Part shown: positions 18,826 through 28,654 of the stretch, piece after piece
How the letters are laid out: each line of letters starts with the position of its first letter
Position numbering within the stretch: position 1 is the first letter of the stretch
Source: CAZVGZ01 sp964627605
Lineage (GTDB): Bacteria; Latescibacterota; MWCZ01; CAZVGZ01
Reading direction: 5' to 3'
Length of the DNA stretch: 64,000 nt
Assembly (NCBI GenBank): GCA_964627605.1
Contig: CAZVGZ010000001.1
Span: 124,001-188,000 of the forward strand
Notes under the pieces: generated by a model
What the model saw: the letters and a program-made list of their open reading frames with translations, nothing else
What the model was told of the DNA's origin: nothing
The model's database searches: none
Made by a program: the position numbers and the translations under genes

Positions 18826-20523
18826 GTGGCCTACCAGGTTATGGCGCGTAAGTGGAGGCCATCGGCCTTCGACCAGGTCGTTGCCCAAGAGCACGTCACC
18901 CGCACGCTCGCAAATGCGGTTTCCCAGGACAAGATTGGCCACGCATACCTCTTCTGCGGCCCCAGAGGGGTAGGCAAAACAAGCACCGCCCGCAGCCTTG
19001 CCAAATCACTCAACTGCGTAGAAGGCCCCACCCCCACACCTTGCCTGAACTGCAAGGTCTGCAAAGCTATTACAGATGGTCGCAGTCTGGACGTTCTGGA
19101 GATAGACGGAGCCTCCAACAATGGTGTCGATGAGGTCCGGGCGCTCAGGGAATCCGTTGGCTACGCGCCACAAGAGGGGAAATACCGCGTATACATTATA
19201 GACGAAGTCCATATGCTCAGTCAGTCGGCTTTCAATGCGCTTCTAAAAACATTGGAGGAACCGCCTGCGCATGTGATATTTATGTTCGCCACAACCGAGC
19301 CGCAAAAAATCCCGGCGACGGTGCTCTCGCGTTGCCAAAGGTTCGATTTCCGCCGCATCCCCACCACAGCCATCGTCGATCATCTAAACAGTATCATCGC
19401 TGCCGAAGGCTATGATGTCGAACCTGATGCGATCCATTTCATAGCGCGAAAAGCTGACGGCGCTATGCGGGATGCCCAGAGTCTTCTGGACCAGATACTG
19501 TCATTTAGCGAAGGCACAGTAACCCAGGCCGCCGTGGCTGAAGTGATTGGTGCCGTGGATTCGGATACCTATTTCCAGCTGATGGAACATGTCGCTCAAA
19601 GTGACAGCGGAGCCGCGTTGTGGTTGCTTAACCACGCCATCGACATGGGTGGGGGGATAGAAGAGTTTTTTGGTGGGTTGATGGAGCACATCCGCAACCT
19701 ACTCGTGGGGACGCTCCCCGAGGGAGCAGCGCAGATTGAGGCGCACGACAACGAACGCGCCCGATACATAAATCAAGCCGAGATGTTTGGTGAGCACGAT
19801 CTACTGAGAATGCTCAACCTCGTCTCTGAGGCGGAGTGGACTATCTCCCGGAGCGGTCAACCCCGCGTGAGAGCGGAACTTACAGTACTCAAGCTGGTGC
19901 ATCTTCCTGCGTCAGTGGACCTCAAACGCCTGCTGACAGCGTTGGAATCATCAGACAGCCAGAGTCCACCGTCGGGTGCAAAAACCCCCGAACAGGTAAA
20001 GAAACCAGCCACCAGCGCCCCCGATTCAGCACAACAGAGGACAGACACCTCGGCGCAAGCACCCCTCGCAGATCAGGCGACCGCGCCGACTGCAACACCA
20101 GTAATTCAGCCCGCATCATTGGAATCAATGACCGCCGGTTGGGACTCGCTGCTTAAACACATCGGCGAGCACAAGAAGTCGCTTGAGGGCACTCTCGGAC
20201 GGGGTAGGCCCATGGGGTATGTCGACGGGGTCCTAAGTGTGGGGCTTCCCAAAATAACGAGCTGGGATGAAAGAACGTTGGCGCAGGAACAGGCCGCTCT
20301 GATTGGTCTGGTGGGCCAGTTTTTTGATGGGATATCAGAGATCACACTGATCGAACAGGGACAGGAGCAGGGACAGGCAACACCCCGCCCAGAATCAGCG
20401 AAAATGTCCACACCACGACAACAACTGCAAGAGCTGACCGGCATAGAGGCAGCAGCGATCAACAGCGAGCCGATAATCGGAGCGCTCAAAACCGCGCTCA
20501 ATCTGAAAATTATCGGCGGATAG
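18826..20523 (+). CDS. dnaX: DNA polymerase III subunit gamma/tau
   Basis: 565 aa. It starts MAYQVMARKWRP, the conserved DnaX N-terminus. Walker A GPRGVGKTST lies at residues 45-54, zinc cysteines at 64, 73, 76 and 79, and the DEVH Walker B near 130. A Pro/Gln/Thr-rich linker (about 385-445) leads to the tau-type C-terminal domain. GTG 18826 has GGGGAG at good spacing, whereas TTG 18799 does not. It loads the clamp and tethers polymerase cores. It heads dnaX-ybaB-recR, the common replication/recombination operon order. Confidence 0.95.
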   Translation: MAYQVMARKWRPSAFDQVVAQEHVTRTLANAVSQDKIGHAYLFCGPRGVGKTSTARSLAKSLNCVEGPTPTPCLNCKVCKAITDGRSLDVLEIDGASNNGVDEVRALRESVGYAPQEGKYRVYIIDEVHMLSQSAFNALLKTLEEPPAHVIFMFATTEPQKIPATVLSRCQRFDFRRIPTTAIVDHLNSIIAAEGYDVEPDAIHFIARKADGAMRDAQSLLDQILSFSEGTVTQAAVAEVIGAVDSDTYFQLMEHVAQSDSGAALWLLNHAIDMGGGIEEFFGGLMEHIRNLLVGTLPEGAAQIEAHDNERARYINQAEMFGEHDLLRMLNLVSEAEWTISRSGQPRVRAELTVLKLVHLPASVDLKRLLTALESSDSQSPPSGAKTPEQVKKPATSAPDSAQQRTDTSAQAPLADQATAPTATPVIQPASLESMTAGWDSLLKHIGEHKKSLEGTLGRGRPMGYVDGVLSVGLPKITSWDERTLAQEQAALIGLVGQFFDGISEITLIEQGQEQGQATPRPESAKMSTPRQQLQELTGIEAAAINSEPIIGALKTALNLKIIGG

Positions 20524-20544
20524 GGGAGAACTGAGGAGATGTCT

Positions 20545-20871
20545 GTGGGCAATATGTGGGATATGATGAAGCAGATGCGAGGGGTGCAGGATAAACTTCA
20601 ATCGCTTCAGGACGAACTCAAATCCGAACGGGTTGAGGGCAGCAGCGGTGGCGGGATGGTGACTGCAGTGATGGACGGGCAACAGAACCTGATCGCGCTA
20701 AACATCGATCCGTCCATCGTGGACGCTGATGACACGGAGATGCTTGAGGAGCTTGTAGTCGCTGCGATGAACCAGACGCGAACGCAAGCCCAAACACTAT
20801 CGCAGGAAAGGCTCTCAGGACTACTCCCCCCTGGTTTGGCGTGGCTTGATCTCGGTAGTTTGGGGATCTAG
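20545..20871 (+). CDS. Nucleoid-associated protein YbaB/EbfC family
   Basis: 108 aa from GTG 20545, chosen because GAGGAG lies six bases upstream; ATG 20539 is possible but sits right against that RBS. The sequence has the family's MWDMMKQMRGVQDKLQSLQ helix, the GGGMVTAVMDGQQNLIAL strand pair and a helical C-terminus. The dimer binds DNA. It lies between dnaX and recR as in most bacteria. Confidence 0.9.
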   Translation: MGNMWDMMKQMRGVQDKLQSLQDELKSERVEGSSGGGMVTAVMDGQQNLIALNIDPSIVDADDTEMLEELVVAAMNQTRTQAQTLSQERLSGLLPPGLAWLDLGSLGI

Positions 20872-20936
20872 ATCAGCGGTGAGATATCTAGATGGTTCGA
20901 AGGCGGCTAGAAGACGTTCGCTGGATAGAGGCGTAG

Positions 20937-21524
20937 ATGCCAGGAGCAATTGACAAAGCCATCAAAGAGTTTTCGCGCCTGCCTGGCATCGGTAATAAGA
21001 GCGCTCAGCGGCTGGTCTATTTTCTTCTGAGGGGAGCGCGCGCGCACGCCGACCAGTTGGCGGCTGCTATAAACTCCCTTACCGCAGATGTTCATCCGTG
21101 CAAGGTCTGCGGGATGCTCACTGAGCTGGAGACCTGCGAAATCTGTCAGGATACCAGACGCGACGACGGCATGATCTGCGTCGTAGAGGAGTCTGGCGAT
21201 GTACCTGTCGTGGAGGCCAGTGGACGGTTTCGCGGCAGGTATCATGTACTGGGCGGTCTGATTTCACCGATCAATCAGGTGTTTCCAGAGCAGCTAAACG
21301 TCGCCCCGCTGAAGACGAGGGCGTCAGGAGTTGCAACAGAGGTGATTCTAGCTCTGAGTGCCAGTAGTGATGGAGAGTACACGAGTCGATATCTGGCCGA
21401 GCTTCTAAAGCCGCTGGGGATAACGGTCACAAGCTTGGCGAGGGGGATTCCATCGGGGGCGGCGTTGGAATTTGCTGACAAAGTCACCTTGGGGTACTCA
21501 CTTGACGGTCGCGTTGAGTTATAA
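20937..21524 (+). CDS. recR: Recombination protein RecR
   Basis: 195 aa. The N-terminal helix-hairpin-helix has FSRLPGIGNKSAQRL. A four-cysteine zinc finger uses C55, C58, C67 and C70. A Toprim domain (ICVVEESGDV, YHVLGGLISPI) is followed by the Walker-like C-terminal TSLARGIPSGAALEF and end GRVEL. It works with RecO and RecF in gap repair. It is the last gene of the dnaX-ybaB-recR group, 65 bases behind ybaB. Confidence 0.96.
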   Translation: MPGAIDKAIKEFSRLPGIGNKSAQRLVYFLLRGARAHADQLAAAINSLTADVHPCKVCGMLTELETCEICQDTRRDDGMICVVEESGDVPVVEASGRFRGRYHVLGGLISPINQVFPEQLNVAPLKTRASGVATEVILALSASSDGEYTSRYLAELLKPLGITVTSLARGIPSGAALEFADKVTLGYSLDGRVEL

Positions 21525-21631
21525 TGTAGTCGTTCAAGCTGCTGAGCAACACCGATTAACACTGATGAGGGCAACATCCTGGACGCCTGGTTGTCAGGCG
21601 TCGCCGCGGAGATGTTGATGCAGGCGCACTG

Positions 21632-22228
21632 ATGCGTGAGCTGACAAACATTCCAAACCTTCTGAGCGTTAGCAGAATCGGCCTGACAGGGGTGTTTCTC
21701 TACTGCTTTCTGTCGCCTGGTTGGGAGCTCAAAGCGCTCGCGACAGGGGTGTTCATCATCGCTTCGGTCACCGATTACACCGACGGCTACTTCGCACGTA
21801 AACGTAACGCAGTAACGGCTTTTGGCGCATTTCTGGACCCACTGGCTGACAAGATACTCACCATCGCAGTCATGATGGCGCTGGTGGTGGCTGGACTGGT
21901 AGAGTGGTGGATCGTTGCTGTGATGATGGTGCGCGACGCGGCGGTTACCGGCCTTAGAATCTATGCTAGCTCCCGTGATCGACAGATGCAAACCACCACG
22001 CTGGCAAAATGGAAAACCGCTTCCCAGTTGGTAGCTATCACCGCGATCTTGATCCTTTGGAGCGCTCAAACTGTCTCTATAAACATGTTTGGCGTGTCGC
22101 TCATGACGGAGACGAACTTGCGGCTATTGTTCAACTGCGTAATAGGCATCTCCATGATTTTGGCGGTCATCTCCGGCGTGAGGTATTTTGCGGCTGGAGA
22201 GGGCCGGTACACAAGTGAATTCGGGTGA
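21632..22228 (+). CDS. pgsA: CDP-diacylglycerol-glycerol-3-phosphate 3-phosphatidyltransferase
   Basis: 198 aa integral membrane enzyme of phosphatidylglycerol synthesis. The CDP-alcohol phosphotransferase motif reads D-YT-DG-YF-AR ... G-AFL-D-PLA-D, i.e. the D-x2-DG-x2-AR-x8-G-x3-D-x3-D signature. N-terminal NIPNLLSVSRI is typical of PgsA. Several hydrophobic segments flank it. The product feeds the next gene, pgpA, which overlaps by 14 bases, making an operon for the two steps. Confidence 0.92.
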   Translation: MRELTNIPNLLSVSRIGLTGVFLYCFLSPGWELKALATGVFIIASVTDYTDGYFARKRNAVTAFGAFLDPLADKILTIAVMMALVVAGLVEWWIVAVMMVRDAAVTGLRIYASSRDRQMQTTTLAKWKTASQLVAITAILILWSAQTVSINMFGVSLMTETNLRLLFNCVIGISMILAVISGVRYFAAGEGRYTSEFG

Positions 22229-22703
22229 CCCATCTCGCGATGCAACAGCTTCGCCTACCGCTCAACTGATCGCCTCAGCAGGGGGATTGGGGTTTATCCC
22301 CCTGGCCCCTGGAACCGCAGCCGCCGCTGCGACAGCTTTTGCGATATGGTTGTGGGCTGTGCAGTCGATGGGGTTGTTGACCGTTGTCGCGGTAATCGTA
22401 ACCGGGTTGGGCGTTGCGGCATGTGGGCGGTATGAGCAGGATGTGGGCAAAGACCCACAGTCGGCGGTTATTGATGAAGTCGCAGGCATGTTGGTTTCGG
22501 TGCTGTGGTTGCCGACCCCTCTGACCGGGACACTGGTAATCGTTGCTTTCGTCCTTTTTAGAGTATTCGACATAGCCAAGCCACCTCCGGTCAATCTGGC
22601 GGAACATCTTCCCAGCGGTTGGGGGGTGATGGCGGACGACCTCGTTGCCGGACTCTACGCGAACATAATAGTTCGGGTGTTGATCTGGTGGGAGCTTTTG
22701 TAG
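22215..22703 (+). CDS. pgpA: Phosphatidylglycerophosphatase A
   Basis: 162 aa from GTG 22215 (in-frame TTG 22188 is the other option). The sequence has the family's GLGFIPLAPGTAAAA start, the acidic KDPQSAVIDEVAGML and FRVFDIAKPPPV motifs (the D-P-x2-V/I-D-E active site) and the C-terminal MADDLVAGLYAN. It removes the phosphate from PGP to give phosphatidylglycerol. It overlaps pgsA. Four hydrophobic segments place it in the inner membrane. Confidence 0.9.
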   Translation: MNSGDPSRDATASPTAQLIASAGGLGFIPLAPGTAAAAATAFAIWLWAVQSMGLLTVVAVIVTGLGVAACGRYEQDVGKDPQSAVIDEVAGMLVSVLWLPTPLTGTLVIVAFVLFRVFDIAKPPPVNLAEHLPSGWGVMADDLVAGLYANIIVRVLIWWELL

Positions 22704-22812
22704 GTAGCTTGTAGGCCCCCCAATTTTGGGTTAGGCCGAGCAGCGACAATGTGAACCCGAGGGCCGGTCGGTTGCTGGCCCGCCTTGAGCATCTCTCCCA
22801 AAGATCGCCTCT

Positions 22813-24051
22813 ATGCGCGCCGAACTGATCTCCATCGGCAACGAACTGCTTTCTGGGTACACCGTAAACACCAACGCGGCGTGGATGGGCGATAGGCTGT
22901 CCACCATCGGGATTGAGGTCGTTTGGGGTACGGTTATCGGCGACGATGCGGATGAGCTGTCAGACGCTTTCGAACGTGCCTGGGGTCGTGCTGGGCTGAC
23001 TATCGTCACAGGTGGTTTGGGACCAACGCACGACGACATCACCCGTTCAGTTTTCTGCGACGTGTTCGATCGATCACTAGTGGCAGACCCCACCGTGTTG
23101 GCACACATTGAGGAGCTTTTCAGGCAACGGGGCCGCGAGATTACACCGTCAAATACAGATCAGGCAAACGTCCCCAAGGACACCGATGTGTTATTTAACG
23201 ATTGGGGAACCGCGCCTGGATTTTGGCACACCGACGATATTCGGCACTTTGTGGTGCTACCTGGCGTACCTAGAGAGATGAAAGCGCTGATGCAGGAGAG
23301 GGTGCTACCCCGACTGGAGGGTATCTGCGATGGTGGTGCCATCGTGAATCGAACATTGAGGACCAGCGGGATTCCAGAGTCGATACTAAATGAGCGCTTG
23401 CATGGTATGGACGGCTTGGAGATGGTGGCGTCGCTCCCGTCTCCCACTGGAACGCTTCTGAGAGCGACGGTCAAATCCCAAGATCGGGCGGCGGCAGACG
23501 AACGCGCAGACGAGATCGTTCGTCAGATCGAAGCGCGGGCAGCAATGTGGATAGTTAGCCACACCGACGAACCAGTCGAGTCGATTGTCGGCAGAGAGCT
23601 CTGTTCGCGCCATCTCAGCGTTGCTACGGCGGAGTCATGCACCGGCGGCCTGGTTACTTCCCGCTTGACAGATGTGGCCGGAAGCTCGAACTATGTACTG
23701 GGTGGGGATATTGTTTACAGCAACGACGAAAAAGTCAGGCGGCTCGGAGTACGCGAAAGCAATTTGGCGATATTTGGTGCCGTCAGCGGACAGGTGGCGC
23801 GAGAGATGTCCGAAGGGGTCCGCGTGGCTTCATCGGCAGATGTTGGGCTGGCTGTCACAGGAATAGCTGGACCAAGCGCCGGAACCGCCACCAAACCGGT
23901 GGGAACCGTATATATGGCTCTGTCCCACAAAAGCGGAATTGTCACCGAGCGGCATCAGTTCGGAGCCAACAACGACCGCAAAGAAAACAAAGAGCGTTCG
24001 GCGCACGCAGTATTGGACATGTTGCGCCGATGGCTTTTGGAGCAGAGGTGA
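22813..24051 (+). CDS. cinA: CinA: NMN amidase / damage-inducible protein
   Basis: 412 aa. The N-terminal MoaB/MogA-like domain (COG1058) includes ISIGNELLSGYTVNTNA and TGGLGPTHDDIT. The C-terminal CinA amidase domain shows ATAESCTGGLVTSRLTDVAGSS and the IAGPSAG stretch, with the catalytic Ser in AESCTGG. It deamidates nicotinamide mononucleotide in pyridine nucleotide recycling. Its TGA overlaps by one base the ATG of the loader-like gene. Length typical. Confidence 0.93.
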   Translation: MRAELISIGNELLSGYTVNTNAAWMGDRLSTIGIEVVWGTVIGDDADELSDAFERAWGRAGLTIVTGGLGPTHDDITRSVFCDVFDRSLVADPTVLAHIEELFRQRGREITPSNTDQANVPKDTDVLFNDWGTAPGFWHTDDIRHFVVLPGVPREMKALMQERVLPRLEGICDGGAIVNRTLRTSGIPESILNERLHGMDGLEMVASLPSPTGTLLRATVKSQDRAAADERADEIVRQIEARAAMWIVSHTDEPVESIVGRELCSRHLSVATAESCTGGLVTSRLTDVAGSSNYVLGGDIVYSNDEKVRRLGVRESNLAIFGAVSGQVAREMSEGVRVASSADVGLAVTGIAGPSAGTATKPVGTVYMALSHKSGIVTERHQFGANNDRKENKERSAHAVLDMLRRWLLEQR

Positions 24052-24935
24052 TGTCAGAGAGCGATCAGACACGGCTCGAAGAGACCAGAACAACCGTGGC
24101 AGTGTGTATGACTTGCGGCGGCCGTGGTGTTCTGCGCAACACCGAACTCGGCCCTGGGCGTCCCCACGGCACAATCGATCCGTGCCCTGCGTGCGTACAG
24201 CAGTTTTGCGGTTGCGACGGAACGCCGCCTTACCAGCGCTTTGACGAGAACCGCCGGATGTTGTGGTGCGCCTGCGCTCCCTGGCGCAAACGTGCGCAGC
24301 GCACGGATAGTTGGCTGAGCCACACCGGCGCGGAAGAGAAATTCAAATGGACGTTCCTTGAGGATTTCCAGGACGTGGCCGCAGATAGAGGGCACACCAC
24401 ATCCAACAACGGTGGCTATTTTAGGAGCGTTGTTCGCGGGATGCTGGAATACGTCCAGGAGGGCGATGAGCCTCAAGAGGGATTGCTGTTCTGGGGCAAG
24501 CCAGGGTGTGGAAAATCGCTTCTGGCGTCCATCGCACTCAACGAACTTATTATTCGCCAGGGAAACCCCGGGCTTTTTTTGAATCTAGGTCAACACTTCC
24601 AATCCCTCAGGGACACTTTTTCTCAGAGCGGGGCCACCTACGGGCAAAGCCGAGAGATTATGGATGCCTTGGCCGCCATACCTCTGTTGGTGATTGACGA
24701 ATTAGGCGCTTCGCGGGACACCGAGTGGGAGCAGGAGATGCTCTATCATCTGATAAACCGACGTTACGAAGCGCATCGGCTGACTCTGGTTACAATGAAC
24801 AAAGACCCAGGGTCATACCTGGATGATCTTTCTTTGGGAAGGATAGCCTCACGGTTGCATGAGATGTGTGATTTTCACGAGGTGACCCTTCCTGATTGGC
24901 GCAGGCGACCGCGTGCTGGGCGTCAGGCGGTGTAG
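24051..24935 (+). CDS. DnaC/DnaI/IstB-like ATPase with N-terminal Zn-cluster (putative helicase loader)
   Basis: 294 aa. Residues 1-80 hold cysteine pairs C19/C22 (CMTCGGRG), C45/C48, C53/C55 and C73/C75, suggesting one or two zinc sites. The AAA+ part has Walker A GKPGCGKS (149-156) and Walker B LLVIDELG (212-219). Arg in LHEMCDF-region helices resembles the IstB/DnaC tail. A zinc N-domain with this ATPase is the DnaI organisation of Firmicutes primosomes. Chromosomal core location (overlapping cinA, ending one base before ksgA) favours a replication helicase loader over a transposon helper. Confidence 0.7.
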   Translation: MSESDQTRLEETRTTVAVCMTCGGRGVLRNTELGPGRPHGTIDPCPACVQQFCGCDGTPPYQRFDENRRMLWCACAPWRKRAQRTDSWLSHTGAEEKFKWTFLEDFQDVAADRGHTTSNNGGYFRSVVRGMLEYVQEGDEPQEGLLFWGKPGCGKSLLASIALNELIIRQGNPGLFLNLGQHFQSLRDTFSQSGATYGQSREIMDALAAIPLLVIDELGASRDTEWEQEMLYHLINRRYEAHRLTLVTMNKDPGSYLDDLSLGRIASRLHEMCDFHEVTLPDWRRRPRAGRQAV

Positions 24936-25778
24936 ATGGTAACCCCATCGACCGCCTCCCGGCCCATAAAAGCGCTTGGTCAACATTTTTTGACCGATCC
25001 CGCCCTTGCGCAGGCTATCGTCGAAGACGCGGGTGTTGATTCCAAAGACGTTGTACTCGAGATCGGGCCGGGTCGCGGCGCACTCACCGCCCCTCTATGT
25101 GATTCGGCAAACGCGGTGATCGCCGTGGAGATTGACAAGAATCTGGCGCACGCACTTCCAGAGGTCGTGGACAGCGACCGCTTGAGTGTGATTACCGCCG
25201 ATGCGCTCAAGACGAGCTGGAGCGATCTGGCGGAAGATGCTGGGTCGGATCAGATGGTTCTTGTCAGCAACCTGCCCTACGTAATCACCGCCCCGACTAT
25301 CGGGCGGCTCATAGACAACCGGGTCTTGATACCCCGTGCTACTGTGATGATTCAACGTGAAGTCGCCGACAGGATGGGCTCTGGGCCTGGTTCACGCACC
25401 TACGGCGTATTCTCGGTGATGTTGGGAGCGCTGGCTGACGTTCGTGTCGGGCGGCTAGTTCGGCCTGGAGCTTTCATACCTCCACCAAAAGTGGATTCCC
25501 GCCTACTTCACATCAAATTTGCGACTGCGACAACCGCAGAGGTCCCGGCGTTGTGGGTGGTGGTAAAAGCGGCATTTTCCCAGCGGCGAAAGACGTTGCA
25601 TAACGCCTGGCCAGCAGGTTTGGGGTGCCCGCTTGAGATGGTCACGTCGGCGGCCAAAAAGGCGGATGTTGACCTCACCGACCGTGCGGAAAGAGTCGCG
25701 CCAGATCAGTACATTGCTATGACTGCGGCTTTGCGGTCTGGGGGGTGGGTTCCGCCTGGCGAGAGCGGTGGCCGTTGA
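24936..25778 (+). CDS. rsmA: 16S rRNA dimethyladenosine transferase RsmA
   Basis: 280 aa. The N-terminal LGQHFLTDP, SAM-binding LEIGPGRGALT, the acidic EID and catalytic NLPYVITAP motifs are in the right order. A C-terminal helical domain has KAAFSQRRKTLHNAW. It dimethylates two adenosines near the 3' end of 16S rRNA. The ATG directly abuts the stop of the DnaI-like gene. Confidence 0.95.
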   Translation: MVTPSTASRPIKALGQHFLTDPALAQAIVEDAGVDSKDVVLEIGPGRGALTAPLCDSANAVIAVEIDKNLAHALPEVVDSDRLSVITADALKTSWSDLAEDAGSDQMVLVSNLPYVITAPTIGRLIDNRVLIPRATVMIQREVADRMGSGPGSRTYGVFSVMLGALADVRVGRLVRPGAFIPPPKVDSRLLHIKFATATTAEVPALWVVVKAAFSQRRKTLHNAWPAGLGCPLEMVTSAAKKADVDLTDRAERVAPDQYIAMTAALRSGGWVPPGESGGR

Positions 25779-27628
25779 GGGCCGCAGCAGTAGCGGTTCT
25801 AGGATGTCTGTTGATTGCTGGCGTCGCCGCTGCCGGTGATTACAGTCTGACGTTTAGTAAGACCGACCGGGTGCTAAGCTGGAAACAGAAAGCCGAATAC
25901 GCGCTCCCGACCCAGGACCGGCTTAGCTTTTCGCTGGTCGGAAATCTTGACAAAAGGGTCTCCAGCACATCGAAATCCACGAGCAAGGCCAACAGCAGGT
26001 CTATAAATACCAACGTCAACTACAGTTTGAGTAAAACGATCTCACTGGGCATGAATTTCCGAACTACACGCAGCGAGCAGCAGTCAGGATCAGGTACCGC
26101 CAGGGTTACCAGCAGCAACGTCAGCTCGACGTTGGGGTACAAACCGCTGCCGTCGCTCAGCATCAACCAGTCACTTGGACGCTCATTTGACGAACGGCGG
26201 ACGGTATCCGACGCTGGCTTATCCTATTCAGCAAGCGTGAGCGCCAGCCCTTTCAAGAGCGCACTCCAGAACAGGGGGGTGAAGTGGAGTGTTAGCTACC
26301 GCACCGACGGGGTATCGTCGAAACAGGGGGACGTAAGCCAGAGCCTTTCGTCGTCGGTCTCGCACAAGGTCTTTGATCGGATCGACACCCAGCTGAGTTT
26401 TAGCGAATCGCTCAAAGGAACGCAGTACGTCTCAGCCAGAGACGTGTCCCGCATCCTGCGCCGCGACACCAAAAGCATCCGTTTTAGCGGCTCGGCAAAA
26501 GGTCAAATTCCAGGATTGGCGGACCTGAACGCCAGTTTCAGTCGTACCGGCACCGCGATCGACGATTCGGCGAGTGACGACCCTGACGACTTCAAATACC
26601 TCACCAACAGCAACTCTGACAACTGGTCTCTCAACACCGGTCTGAAAGGGCTATGGAGCGGGCCTGTGCCTCTCAAAACCACGGTACAGTATAGCCACGG
26701 CTCGCGCGTGGCAGTGCCGAACCCATCCAACAGGGATAGCATCAACGTGTTGGACACCGAAACAAGAAAACTAACCTGGACTGTCAATAGTGGGCTGGGG
26801 ATGATGGGGGACGACTCTCTAAGGGCCACCATCTCACTTGCCATCGACAAGCGACACACCCCAGCAGCCGAAGAGATAAACGACAAAGACCAGTTCACCC
26901 GAAGCTGGTCACTAAAGTACGGGCACAGATTTGCGCATGGGGTGAGTATCAATACGTCCGTCGCAGGCTCTGACGCCCATGAGGTCTATCTGGACAGCCT
27001 CAAATCGGCCAACAACCGATGGCGGCGACGTCTGACTATCAGCGCGAGCGTTGGTTCTCGATTTGGACCTGTCGGTGTCAGCCAGAGCTACACGTTTGTC
27101 ACAAACCAGGAAAACTACGATTACGACGAGCTAAACGCCGATTCGCCTAAATCCCGCCAAACCTACCGGGCCAAAGTCAAAAACACTTTTAAATGGAGGT
27201 TCACAGACGCTTTTACGAGCAGGGCGAGTTACGACCTTGAGCTAAAGACCAGGGGAAGCCTCTTCTTGAGTGCTGTAGGTGACCAACCGGCGGGTTGGCA
27301 TCTTCAGACCAACGAGATCGACCACAGGGCAAGCTGGGGACTGACGTGGACGCAGGTCAACGGTTGGCAGGTAGCGCCCACCGCTACCTACACCTGGCAG
27401 GGCGACTATACACCGACATCAATAACTTGGAAATTCTCGGAGCCGGGACTCCGCACCCGCTCCATCAAAAACTTGAGCCTGTCTACCAGAGTCAATTACT
27501 CCCCTACAGGAGAGTTCATGGGAGGGCAGAATAAGTTGACTTTTGTATGGACCCGTACCATCAGGTGGCTGACGCGATCGACATCCCATCGCGATGTGAT
27601 AAACCTGCAATTCTCACACGCTCTCTGA
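25745..27628 (+). CDS. Large outer-membrane beta-barrel-like surface protein
   Basis: 627 aa by GTG 25745, or TTG 25775, which follows a signal-like MRAAAVAVLGCLLIAG. Both starts give a signal peptide cleaved near VAAAGDYS. The rest is a long run of amphipathic beta-strands, many ending in hydrophobic/aromatic alternation (SYTFV, TYTWQG, KLTFVWTRTIRWL), with frequent Ser/Thr and Asn in turns. The pattern resembles SprA-like or other giant outer-membrane barrels of FCB bacteria, though this is inferred from composition. It overlaps ksgA by 34 bases. Function unknown. Confidence 0.55.
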   Translation: MGSAWRERWPLRAAAVAVLGCLLIAGVAAAGDYSLTFSKTDRVLSWKQKAEYALPTQDRLSFSLVGNLDKRVSSTSKSTSKANSRSINTNVNYSLSKTISLGMNFRTTRSEQQSGSGTARVTSSNVSSTLGYKPLPSLSINQSLGRSFDERRTVSDAGLSYSASVSASPFKSALQNRGVKWSVSYRTDGVSSKQGDVSQSLSSSVSHKVFDRIDTQLSFSESLKGTQYVSARDVSRILRRDTKSIRFSGSAKGQIPGLADLNASFSRTGTAIDDSASDDPDDFKYLTNSNSDNWSLNTGLKGLWSGPVPLKTTVQYSHGSRVAVPNPSNRDSINVLDTETRKLTWTVNSGLGMMGDDSLRATISLAIDKRHTPAAEEINDKDQFTRSWSLKYGHRFAHGVSINTSVAGSDAHEVYLDSLKSANNRWRRRLTISASVGSRFGPVGVSQSYTFVTNQENYDYDELNADSPKSRQTYRAKVKNTFKWRFTDAFTSRASYDLELKTRGSLFLSAVGDQPAGWHLQTNEIDHRASWGLTWTQVNGWQVAPTATYTWQGDYTPTSITWKFSEPGLRTRSIKNLSLSTRVNYSPTGEFMGGQNKLTFVWTRTIRWLTRSTSHRDVINLQFSHAL

Positions 27629-27646
27629 TCAGTTCTGATCACCCGC

Positions 27647-28471
27647 TCATAGACCCAGCACAACCGTGATGTGGACGACGAGTATCAACGCAAAAACTAG
27701 CTCGCGCATCCCTTCCGTCTTAAACCGGATCGATTGCGGCGGCTTGACTGCTGTGTAGACCCCTCGGACAGCCGTTGGCGACAGCGATGCCAACACCCAG
27801 ATCGAAAGCCCAAACCACCAACCAAGCACCCCTCCGATGGACAGTAGACCTGTATTGACAGCGGTAAAAAACAGCCTGCTGCCCGCCGTGGAGGTCTGTG
27901 GCCGCACTGCCCATTGGGCACGGGTTTTGACGCAGATGTAGGACGCTCCGAAATAGCCAGCACAGAGAGCCCACAGGCCAAACGGCTCATAGGCGATTTC
28001 GCCACCAGCTAGATAGGGGATTAGCGCGGCTCCCTGACTGAGACCAGCAACCGCGATAGACTGTTGAAGCGCAACTGGACGCGACCGACGAGCGCCCCAC
28101 ATAAGCTCCAGTCCAATCAACAGCAGATCGCCAGCGATCCACACCAGAAACCAGGGCCGCAGGGCGACGATCCATGCCCCAGAAATCGTCACAATGCTAC
28201 CGATTATTACCAGAGGCCCCCAAGGTAGCGGTGAGCCACGACGGGTCGCCTTTGAGGCTACTGACGCTGTTGGCCACAACAGGAGCCCGCCGACACATAC
28301 TACCCAACCCAAAACGCCCGCCAGCGACCAAACTGAAGATATCACGGTTCCCAACGCCAACGGCACCAACAGAATCACCCACGCACCGTGCTCTTGGGGA
28401 CGCGCTGCGGTCCATCCGAAACGCAGCGCGGCCAGATGTTCTCTCAAACTCGACACTGTATGGTAACCCAC
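27647..28471 (-). CDS. YwiC-like membrane protein
   Basis: 274 aa with seven or eight hydrophobic segments. The early QEHGAWVILLVPLALG motif is the hallmark of the YwiC-like family (uncharacterised). GTG 28471 is taken as start, with only a weak RBS; the later GTG at 28456 has none. It converges with the barrel gene and is divergent from the CsoR-like gene. Role unknown. Confidence 0.7.
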   Translation of the reverse strand: MGYHTVSSLREHLAALRFGWTAARPQEHGAWVILLVPLALGTVISSVWSLAGVLGWVVCVGGLLLWPTASVASKATRRGSPLPWGPLVIIGSIVTISGAWIVALRPWFLVWIAGDLLLIGLELMWGARRSRPVALQQSIAVAGLSQGAALIPYLAGGEIAYEPFGLWALCAGYFGASYICVKTRAQWAVRPQTSTAGSRLFFTAVNTGLLSIGGVLGWWFGLSIWVLASLSPTAVRGVYTAVKPPQSIRFKTEGMRELVFALILVVHITVVLGL

Positions 28472-28654
28472 CTATCGTTTTGCCGATCAGAATGTCCGAC
28501 AAGCCCAAACCCAGTGCCGATCTATCGCTTGTCCGCCCCATATCTTGACCGCGTCAATGCGGCTTGAGGCGATGTGTCTGGTAGCCAGCGCTCCTGCTCG
28601 GACCTATATTTTGAAGAGCCGAAGCCAAGCCCCTTCGAAGAGTAGGAGACGACG

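Noticed and set aside
24051..24935. IstB transposition helper
   Set aside because: No insertion-sequence ends or transposase nearby and tight coupling to cinA and ksgA.
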